Below, in pieces: positions 1 through 5,141 of a DNA stretch of 15,931 nt. Source of the stretch: an uncultured Lachnospiraceae bacterium. GTDB lineage: Bacteria; Bacillota; Clostridia; Lachnospirales; Lachnospiraceae. The first letter of the stretch is position 1. Each line of letters opens with the position of its first letter. The notes below the pieces were generated by a model. It was not told where the DNA came from. It saw only the letters and a list, made by a program, of their open reading frames with translations, and did not search any database. The position numbers and the translations under genes are program-made. The DNA lies in the NCBI GenBank assembly GCA_910577445.1, contig CAJTMZ010000095.1, positions 1 through 15,931 on the forward strand, given 5' to 3'.

Positions 1-532
1 ACTCGCCTTTTTCTTCTTTGGAAGCGCGGTAGCCATAGCAGACACTTCCCGAACATCGCAAGCCCTTTTCCATTCTGGACTTGAAAACAGCTTTGATTTT
101 GCGGCTGGTGTCGGCAACGTACCACTCGTTTATCACGTCACGGAAAATCGACATAATATCAAAGCCGTTGGCGGTGTCAAGATTGTCATTGGCGGCGATA
201 AAACGCACATGGTACTCATCAAAGGTGCGCTTCAAAAGCCCCACTTCAACCACGTCACGCCCGATTCGGCTCTGGTCTTTGATGATAACAGTCGCCACGT
301 TCCCCGCCCGGATTTCGTCTAACATAGCGTCCAGCCCCGGACGCTTGAACGTAGTCCCCCGGATTCCGTCATCAGTAAAATGCCGGATATTGGTAAAACC
401 GTTCTTTCTTGCGTAGTCCTCCAAAATCCGCTTCTGGTTCTCAATGCTGATGGATTCCCCGGCTCGCTCGTCGTCATGGGAGAGCCTTTCGTATAGGGCG
501 GTGAGTTTGTCTTTCTCTGTCTGCTTCTTCAT
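1..532 (-). CDS. Large serine recombinase, N-terminal part (runs off left edge)
   Basis: The reverse strand is open from an ATG at 530-532 to the window edge, giving 177 residues with no stop. The start is set by a strong AAGGAGGT ribosome site (541-548). The product begins with the resolvase catalytic fold: LYERLSHDDE carries the presumed nucleophile Ser18, and KDQSRIGRD (about 85-93) is the conserved arginine motif of serine recombinases. EWYVADTSRKIKAVF and GYRA near the edge match the end of the catalytic domain and the entry to the recombinase domain of the TnpX/TndX-type integrases that move clostridial integrative elements. The rest of the recombinase domain, zinc ribbon and coiled coil would lie outside the window. 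Its role would be excision and integration of a mobile element. The family call is confident; whether the full protein is intact cannot be seen. Confidence 0.93.
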   Translation of the reverse strand, partial: MKKQTEKDKLTALYERLSHDDERAGESISIENQKRILEDYARKNGFTNIRHFTDDGIRGTTFKRPGLDAMLDEIRAGNVATVIIKDQSRIGRDVVEVGLLKRTFDEYHVRFIAANDNLDTANGFDIMSIFRDVINEWYVADTSRKIKAVFKSRMEKGLRCSGSVCYGYRASKEEKGE

Positions 533-579
533 GGTGTGTAACCTCCTTTCTTTGAGGGTGCGCGCTTCCCTATAACCTT

Positions 580-585
580 ATTATA
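580..585 (-). promoter_or_regulatory. Likely -10 box of the recombinase gene
   Basis: A perfect TATAAT on the minus strand lies about 48 bases upstream of the recombinase ATG. No good -35 box occurs 16-18 bases further upstream, where the sequence is already the toxin-like remnant. In TnpX-type elements the recombinase promoter can be completed only in the excised circle. A lone -10 beside the putative junction would fit that, but this is inference. Confidence 0.45.
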
Positions 586-589
586 CTTA

Positions 590-697
590 TCTGTTTGGCA
601 CGAATTAGGTGAAGCGACTCAAGTTCATGGTGCTGGAAATACCTGGGATGCTCAACGTCAAGCATTTTGGAAAGCATTAGCCGCTTCGCTATCTTAA
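590..697 (+). pseudogene. C-terminal remnant of a probable polymorphic toxin
   Basis: Reading codons from about 590 gives a protein-like stretch that includes WHELGEATQVHG and WDAQRQAFWKALAASLS and stops with TAA at 695-697. That is 12 bases before the ATG of the SUKH immunity gene, whose ribosome site (AAGGAG, 697-702) overlaps the stop. In polymorphic toxin loci the immunity gene directly follows the toxin gene, so a tail of about 33 residues here is best read as the toxin's end with the rest lost. Upstream codons run into the recombinase promoter and do not look like the same protein. The toxin class is not recognised. It could instead be a chance open stretch, but its composition argues against that. 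Confidence 0.5.
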
Positions 698-709
698 GGA
701 GAGAAAATC

Positions 710-1108
710 ATGGAAAGTATAATAAATATACTGAAAGAAAAGGATTGTTTTCATTCTTTGAAGGGCGTAACAGAAAATGAAATCAGAGTAGCAGAACAGG
801 CATTAGGTTTGTCATTCACCAAAGAATATAGAACTTACCTACAGACGTTTGGCCTTGCTTCTTTCCAGGGTCACGAATTAACTGGTATTATTAAGTCACC
901 TCGATTGAGTGTTGTAGTGCAAACCGTCGCAGAACGAAATAATAATCCCCATATCTCTGATGACATGTATGTAATTGAGAAAGCAAACATAGATGGCATT
1001 GTAATTTGGCAAGAGAATACGGGCGAAATATTTGAAACAATTTATGATAGCGTCCCCACGCTAATTTGTAAGTCATTTAGTGAATATATTGAGCATTATT
1101 CTGTATAA
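710..1108 (+). CDS. SUKH (SMI1/KNR4) family immunity protein
   Basis: A 132-residue protein with the SUKH pattern: an N-terminal helix, then the GVTENEIRVAEQALGLSF segment (the typical 'xxEIxxxExxLgxxLP' helix), EYRTYLQTFG (the 'Y..fL..yG' motif), and a later strand block around YVIEKANIDGIVIWQE. Length fits single-domain members such as the antitoxin of Bacillus YobL-type toxins. Members of this family bind and neutralise cognate secreted or contact-delivered nuclease toxins. Here the toxin upstream survives only as a tail, so the protein may be an orphan immunity gene. The ATG follows AAGGAG at good spacing. It is more AT-rich than the hyp cluster, which suits horizontal origin. The family is fairly sure; the target is unknown. 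Confidence 0.82.
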   Translation: MESIINILKEKDCFHSLKGVTENEIRVAEQALGLSFTKEYRTYLQTFGLASFQGHELTGIIKSPRLSVVVQTVAERNNNPHISDDMYVIEKANIDGIVIWQENTGEIFETIYDSVPTLICKSFSEYIEHYSV

Positions 1109-1233
1109 CAAAACATGCCGCCAACACCAACACCGCAAGATGTCTGTACTGGCGGCTCCCATATCCCAAAATGGGAATAGTCAGTCATATTTTTTAAATA
1201 TTCCTCCCGGTCATCATTGAGAATCAAAGCAGC

Positions 1234-1374
1234 CTAGCCAATCGGGTCGTTGCAAATCAGATCGTCCAATCCCTCCTCTGTCATCAGTAAATCGCAGGCT
1301 GTGCCGCCTATAATTGTATATTGTTCCTCATATCCGTAAAACCACTGTCTGAAACTGTTAATTCCTCTTACCAT
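1234..1374 (-). pseudogene. Truncated nucleotidyltransferase (AbiEii-like toxin) N-terminus
   Basis: An ATG at 1372-1374, overlapping the last codons of the upstream regulator gene by 17 bases, opens 46 codons ending at a TAG (1234-1236). The peptide contains QYTIIGGTACDLLMTEEG, the start of nucleotidyltransferase-fold proteins of the AbiEii/AbiGii group; the GG(T/S) helix is the nucleotide-binding motif. The downstream catalytic acidic pair (DxD) expected shortly after is missing: the text changes after GLDDLICNDPIG. About 44 more codons stay open beyond the TAG (to about 1100) but no longer resemble this family. I read it as a toxin gene cut by deletion or recombination. The overlap shows it was translationally coupled to the regulator. 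Confidence 0.72.
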
Positions 1375-2317
1375 CAATATCTCTCCATACCTGCATGAGC
1401 ATTTCGTCTACAGCTTCCTCTACCCTCTCATCCCGCTCTTCCCGAAGCGCAAGAGCAAGGGAAATCCTATCCACACATACGCCCTCGGAAAGTTTTTGAG
1501 GGTCGTATCTCCAAAGTTCCACCGCATATTGTTCCTCCGGGCTTTGCAGTTTTCTTGAAGCTAAATTTTCCCATGCCGCTACACTGTCTGCCGCAAGGCA
1601 GCATACTGCTGACGGATTCAGCAAAGAATATTCAGACAGTGCATGGTAACCGCTAATAAGCAGTTTTTTATCAATTTTTGATTTTGGTACATAAATCGTC
1701 CGTTTCACCGGGTTAATCAGATAATCCCGGGCCGCATAAAAAAGTTCTTCCGGCGTTTTCCCGGAACAGATAATCTTGTGCACGCCTCTTTTTTCCGTTC
1801 GTATCAATCCCATATCTTCAAGCTGTCTGGAGGCCCTGGAAATTGATGTGGGCGTAAGCTCCAGCTCACGGGACGCTTCACTTGTCAGAAGACTTCCGCC
1901 GCCATGATAGATATAGTATAGAAGCAGCAACTGTGCGGATGGAAGCATAACCTCTGACGACAGTTTTTCACTGTCGCATCTTTCCTGCAGATAAACCGCC
2001 AGAAAGGGGAGATATATCTGCTTTCCCTCCACAATAAATGGAATATGACTGCGAAGAAGATACTCTTTTTGGCGGTAGGTTAACCGTTCCGGCACAAGAA
2101 CTGCCGGCGCACCTTCGGTTCTTTGTATTCTGTCAATATGTTTTTTAAGTACACTGACAGATTCCAATTCTGTTTTGGGATAAAGAAAAACAGCTTCTTT
2201 TCCATCAAGTGTGACCCGCCGTATCCGATAGCGGGCATCAATAAAACCCGGCATAGATTTTGCCGCATCATCGCTGTATATAACACGGATTCCCAACACA
2301 TGGTTCAAATAATCCAT
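1358..2317 (-). CDS. Winged-helix regulator/antitoxin partner of AbiE-like module
   Basis: A 319-residue protein. Residues about 125-185 form a MarR-like winged helix: LLTSEASRELELTPTSISRASRQLEDMGLI is a clear helix-turn-helix and RTEKRGVHKII is the wing. The flanking N-terminal (about 1-110) and C-terminal parts are not recognised. Proteins of this layout commonly precede a nucleotidyltransferase gene and act as its antitoxin and repressor, like AbiEi in type IV systems. Here that partner begins within the last codons (17-base overlap) but is truncated. The classical AbiEi helix-turn-helix is N-terminal, whereas here it is central, so this is a relative by arrangement rather than a canonical AbiEi. 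The TTAACTT inverted repeats upstream (2349-2390) suggest autoregulation. The start ATG has a modest AAAGGG site. Confidence 0.7.
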   Translation of the reverse strand: MDYLNHVLGIRVIYSDDAAKSMPGFIDARYRIRRVTLDGKEAVFLYPKTELESVSVLKKHIDRIQRTEGAPAVLVPERLTYRQKEYLLRSHIPFIVEGKQIYLPFLAVYLQERCDSEKLSSEVMLPSAQLLLLYYIYHGGGSLLTSEASRELELTPTSISRASRQLEDMGLIRTEKRGVHKIICSGKTPEELFYAARDYLINPVKRTIYVPKSKIDKKLLISGYHALSEYSLLNPSAVCCLAADSVAAWENLASRKLQSPEEQYAVELWRYDPQKLSEGVCVDRISLALALREERDERVEEAVDEMLMQVWRDIDGKRN

Positions 2318-2348
2318 CGTCTCGGCCCTTTCTTTACATCTATTTGCA

Positions 2349-2390
2349 TTTTAACTTAAATAAAGTTAATAATAAATATTTAAGTTAAAA
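2349..2390. promoter_or_regulatory. TTAACTT inverted-repeat operator
   Basis: Two perfect 14-base arms (2349-2362 and 2377-2390) are inverted around a 14-base spacer. Inside them the heptamer TTAACTT/AAGTTAA occurs three times (2351-2357, 2363-2369, 2382-2388), the first two forming their own dyad with a 5-base centre. The outer flanks TTGCATT and AATGCAA extend the symmetry after a 6-base slip. The site lies 32-73 bases upstream of the winged-helix gene start, the expected place for an autorepressor operator. Binding is inferred from position and symmetry. Confidence 0.65.
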
Positions 2391-2433
2391 TAAGAATGCA
2401 AAAATAAAAGCCCCTGCCTGTCTGCGCTGTTCG

Positions 2434-2865
2434 TCAAATTACTTCACCCTCACGGTAACACTCCCTGATATAGTCCCGCGGCTGGTAATAAAAATCAGAA
2501 TTATAATTCGATATCGCTCCGTCAATCCATGAATCATATACTTCCATCAATGTTTTTATAATATCCTCCCCGCACACATCTTCGATAAGGCGTTCGTAAA
2601 CCTCGCCCATTGTCCAATAATCGGGCACTTCATATTTACATTTTTTAACATTATCAAAATCCCCGCCGGCAATACTGTTAGATGTAATAAAATCATAGGC
2701 AGTTTTTTCTATTGGTTCGCAGTGGAAAACATCGGCATATTTATATATCCGCCGCAGTGTTTTTTCGCCCAGCGCGGAAACCACCTCAGAGCGTTTTAAC
2801 TTTTGTTTCCTTCCGATAAATTCTATCAGGCTGCATGTATAAAACAAATCATTATCATTCTTCAT
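2434..2865 (-). CDS. Partner protein of DUF3990 toxin-like gene
   Basis: A 143-residue acidic protein starting 11 bases inside the upstream DUF3990 gene, so the two are co-translated. Visible features are an N-terminal helical part (LFYTCSLIEFIGRKQKLKRSEVVSALGEKTLRRIYKYADVFH, described here only by its start and end) and a C-terminal part with MGEVYERLIEDVC and many aromatic residues near the end. I recall similar proteins beside DUF3990 genes in gut clostridia, but no function is established to my knowledge. The tight overlap makes an antitoxin or accessory role the natural guess. No catalytic motif is seen. Confidence 0.6.
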   Translation of the reverse strand: MKNDNDLFYTCSLIEFIGRKQKLKRSEVVSALGEKTLRRIYKYADVFHCEPIEKTAYDFITSNSIAGGDFDNVKKCKYEVPDYWTMGEVYERLIEDVCGEDIIKTLMEVYDSWIDGAISNYNSDFYYQPRDYIRECYREGEVI

Positions 2866-3331
2866 CCGTTATCTCATACCCCTTTTTAAATTTTAATGTC
2901 GTCAAAGCCCGGATTGTGTGAAAGCTGATTTGATGTGTGGGCCGCTTAAATTTAGCCAACGCCCAGAAAGCCTCCCGTGAAATTTTTCCGTCGGCAAAGT
3001 TCTGGACAAAATTGAAAATAGTATCGTTTGCCATCGGCCCTTCCACAATGTCGTAATCATGTGGTTTCCCCAATCGACAGGAAACGATAAAGTCAAGCCA
3101 TTCTTCCGTCATTTCCGGAAATTTCAGTATTTTCAACGTATCATCAGGCACATAAACATATTCGTTGATAACACCTCCGTTGTCAAAACGAACCGCCCAT
3201 CTCTTTGCCTGTTCCACAAATAACGTGCAATAGAAACCATAATAAAAGTCTTTGTTAAAACGGGCAATACGCACTTCGGGAAACTCGACAATCTGCCTGC
3301 TCCCGTGGTATAGAATAATCTCCTCTTTCAT
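2855..3331 (-). CDS. DUF3990 family, ADP-ribosyltransferase-like toxin candidate
   Basis: A 158-residue protein with the DUF3990 signature: LYHGS near the N-terminus (His9), DFYYGFYCT with the following EQAKRWA (about 29-46), the central YDIVEGPMANDTIF (about 93-106), and QISFHTIRALTTLKF near the end. The family is assigned to the ADP-ribosyltransferase fold, and the His / Tyr-or-Phe / Glu (NEYVY, about 57) pattern is compatible with that. Activity and target are unproven. It has a good AGAGGTG ribosome site, and TATAAT and TATACT sequences lie just upstream, so it probably has its own promoter right after the terminator of the neighbouring operon. It is usually found in small toxin-antitoxin-like modules; a DUF3791 gene that often accompanies it is not visible here. 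Confidence 0.78.
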   Translation of the reverse strand: MKEEIILYHGSRQIVEFPEVRIARFNKDFYYGFYCTLFVEQAKRWAVRFDNGGVINEYVYVPDDTLKILKFPEMTEEWLDFIVSCRLGKPHDYDIVEGPMANDTIFNFVQNFADGKISREAFWALAKFKRPTHQISFHTIRALTTLKFKKGYEITDEE

Positions 3332-3365
3332 AAAATGTCACCTCTTTAAACAGTATAACATTATT

Positions 3366-3400
3366 ATAAGACAAAACACAGCCCCTCTTTCGAGGGGCTG
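3366..3400 (-). terminator. Intrinsic terminator of the hyp/DUF5692 cluster
   Basis: A perfect 9-base-pair GC-rich stem (3379-3387 with 3392-3400, loop TTTC) is followed on the minus strand by a T-rich run (TGTTTTGTCTT). It lies 27 bases after the DUF5692 stop and closes that transcript before the DUF3990 gene. Confidence 0.88.
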
Positions 3401-3426
3401 CCAACAACATAAAATATTCCAAAACC

Positions 3427-4461
3427 CTATTCCGCCCGCGCCATCGCCGTCTTAAAGTCTTTCTGGTCGGTAAAGATTTCGCTGGTATACGGATTTTTCT
3501 TCTGAAGCTTCGCGCGCCGCAGAATCACGGCAAATATTACAATATTCACCACAATGGAAATCACGGAAATAATTCCCTGCGCCGTGGGATTGGCTACAGT
3601 CGGCATGGACTCCCCAAGAGCCGCTGCTGCGCCTCCCGCTCCATATACGGAAGAAACGGTAGTAAACCTGCTGCCGTCCTGGAACAGCGGAAATACCTGC
3701 GCGAACATACACCACATGGCGAGGGTATTGGCCCGGTTCTGAATCCAGCCGCCTTTATTCCAGAGCGCGTTTGCCACGGTAGGCGCCAGCAGAAGCGCGA
3801 AACCACAGTACCATGAATGGGTAGGCAGATTTAAGTAAGTATACTGGAAATTCCAGATATCGTAAGCTAAAATATAGCACCATGTCATATCCGGCCACAG
3901 CATATCTTTCTTGTCCTTTGAGGAATAGATTCCCCACCAGCCCGTCATGCAGACGATGTTAATCAGACCGGCAACGCCGTTTAAAATATTCCACCAGCCG
4001 CCGTACAGCCATACGCCCTCGGAGGATTTCCACCAGCCGCCCATGATATCGCCGGCCTTAATCACGGATTCAAAATCGGATACAACTGCAATCAGAATAT
4101 TGATGGCGACAATCACAAAGGGGAATACCTTAAATGCATGGGATTTTCCCAGCTTTCCCCATTTATACTTTAAAATCATAAAACCGATACAGCCCGCCAG
4201 CGCCGCATACAGCTTTGCATAATGAAACCAACTGTTCATGTGAACGTAGGTCTGGTTATTCAGCGCCCACTGTGCGCCACGCGCAGCGCCTATGTAAATA
4301 GAAATAAAATAAATGGTAAGCCCGGCGGGTATTGCGAAAAAGCAGATGCCTCCTCCTACCTTTGTACGCCTTGCCACCTCGTTCATAATAATCAATCCTG
4401 CAAAAACAAGCACCCAGCCAAGAAGCTGCCACATAGTCGTGCCGCTGCTTAAGTTAAACAT
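3427..4461 (-). CDS. DUF5692 family multi-pass membrane protein
   Basis: A 344-residue, strongly hydrophobic protein with about eight to ten predicted membrane segments (for example near 10-28, 36-58, 82-98, 110-128, 222-236 and 300-320). It is notably rich in Trp, Gly and Tyr in the middle: GDIMGGWWKSSEGVWLYGGWW and DIWNFQYTYLNLPTHSWYCG are the distinctive blocks. I recognise it as DUF5692, a family of unknown function. The ATG follows AGGAGG at 7 bases. It is last in a cluster with HypA, HypB and an Fe-S flavoprotein, so a membrane role linked to that redox or nickel pathway (transport or electron transfer) is possible but inferred. The repeat-hairpin region lies between it and hypA. Confidence 0.8.
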   Translation of the reverse strand: MFNLSSGTTMWQLLGWVLVFAGLIIMNEVARRTKVGGGICFFAIPAGLTIYFISIYIGAARGAQWALNNQTYVHMNSWFHYAKLYAALAGCIGFMILKYKWGKLGKSHAFKVFPFVIVAINILIAVVSDFESVIKAGDIMGGWWKSSEGVWLYGGWWNILNGVAGLINIVCMTGWWGIYSSKDKKDMLWPDMTWCYILAYDIWNFQYTYLNLPTHSWYCGFALLLAPTVANALWNKGGWIQNRANTLAMWCMFAQVFPLFQDGSRFTTVSSVYGAGGAAAALGESMPTVANPTAQGIISVISIVVNIVIFAVILRRAKLQKKNPYTSEIFTDQKDFKTAMARAE

Positions 4462-4480
4462 ACTTCTCCCTCCTATTAAA

Positions 4481-4703
4481 AGTTCCGCTTCGGCTTATTC
4501 GGTACACTTGGTCTAAATCGATTTCCGGTCACCTTGTGCCCGTAAATCGATTTGTGCACTGAATAAGCCTTCGCTGTTTTCCAGTTCCGCTTCGACCCCT
4601 CCAGTGCACCTGGTCTAAATCGATTTTCGGCCGCTTAGTGATGCGTCCGCAAATTGATTTGTGCACTGGACGGGCCTCCGCTATTTATTTCCAGTTCCGC
4701 TTC
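4481..4703. repeat. Two imperfect tandem copies of a palindromic ~100-bp element
   Basis: The box AGTTCCGCTTC occurs at 4481, 4583 and 4693 (spacings 102 and 110). Between boxes, each copy carries a long inverted repeat. Copy 1 runs 4493-4568, pairing a GCTTATTC...AAATCGATTT arm with AAATCGATTTGTGCACTGAATAAGC (described in parts: 4544-4553 and 4554-4568), with an unpaired TTGGTCT bulge. Copy 2 runs 4600-4670, pairing TCCAGTGCAC with GTGCACTGGA plus AAATCGATTT/AAATTGATTT. The shared GGTCTAAATCGATTT core proves common origin. The paired-stem changes between copies suggest the fold is kept. It fills the gap between hypA and the DUF5692 gene, so it would be transcribed as two hairpins. It resembles REP/MITE-like intergenic repeats. 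Confidence 0.85.
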
Positions 4704-5047
4704 TAATAAACCTCTATTTCCTTAATATTAAATTCGTTCCCCTGTAAAAGCCACGTCTGCGGGCTCCCACAGTGGGGACAGATTTTCTCGTGTTCCACTG
4801 TCGGATAGGTTTTCTTACAGTCGTCGCACCAGGTAACGGCGGGGAGCTTTTCCACGATAAGCTCCGCCTCCGTAAAAAGCTCTCTCTTTTTAGCCGCCCA
4901 TTTCCAGCAGTTTTGCAGATAGTCCTCAAGCACCGTCGATACCTCTCCAAGCTCTAAGACCACTTTGGAAATGCCTGTCACCTCGTTTTCTTCCGCAACC
5001 TTTTCCAGACTGTCCATAATGTGAAACACTACGCCAAGCTCATGCAT
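4703..5047 (-). CDS. hypA: Nickel chaperone HypA
   Basis: A 114-residue HypA/HybF family protein that delivers nickel, with HypB, to hydrogenase or other nickel enzymes. The start is placed at the ATG giving MHELGVV because the N-terminal Met-His-Glu forms the nickel site; the reading frame extends ten codons further upstream, but AGGAAG sits ahead of this ATG. Zinc site: Cys74, Cys77, Cys90 and Cys93 (WCDDC and ICPHC). LELGEVSTV (about 31-39) is the family's central strand and loop. Length is normal (113-117). It follows the flavoprotein gene by about 95 bases with no evident terminator and is in the same direction as hypB, so it belongs to the cluster. No hydrogenase subunit or hypCDEF gene is present in the window. 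Confidence 0.95.
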   Translation of the reverse strand: MHELGVVFHIMDSLEKVAEENEVTGISKVVLELGEVSTVLEDYLQNCWKWAAKKRELFTEAELIVEKLPAVTWCDDCKKTYPTVEHEKICPHCGSPQTWLLQGNEFNIKEIEVY

Positions 5048-5141
5048 GATTTTCCACACTTCCTGTTCATAATGCAAAACCTGAGAATCCCCGGTAAATT
5101 CACGTGCTGCGCGTCAGCCCGCAAACCTCTTAATTTTCTTC

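Noticed and set aside
1117..1156. GCCGCCA/TGGCGGC hairpin as a terminator for the SUKH gene
   Set aside because: The loop is 26 bases and no T-run follows, so it is not a convincing intrinsic terminator.
4481..4703. Possible CRISPR array
   Set aside because: Only two or three repeat units, about 100 bases long, internally palindromic and with related rather than unique intervening sequence; no cas genes.
5048..5077. Ten-codon upstream extension of hypA
   Set aside because: HypA proteins need the Met-His N-terminus for nickel binding, so the internal ATG giving MHELG is the start.
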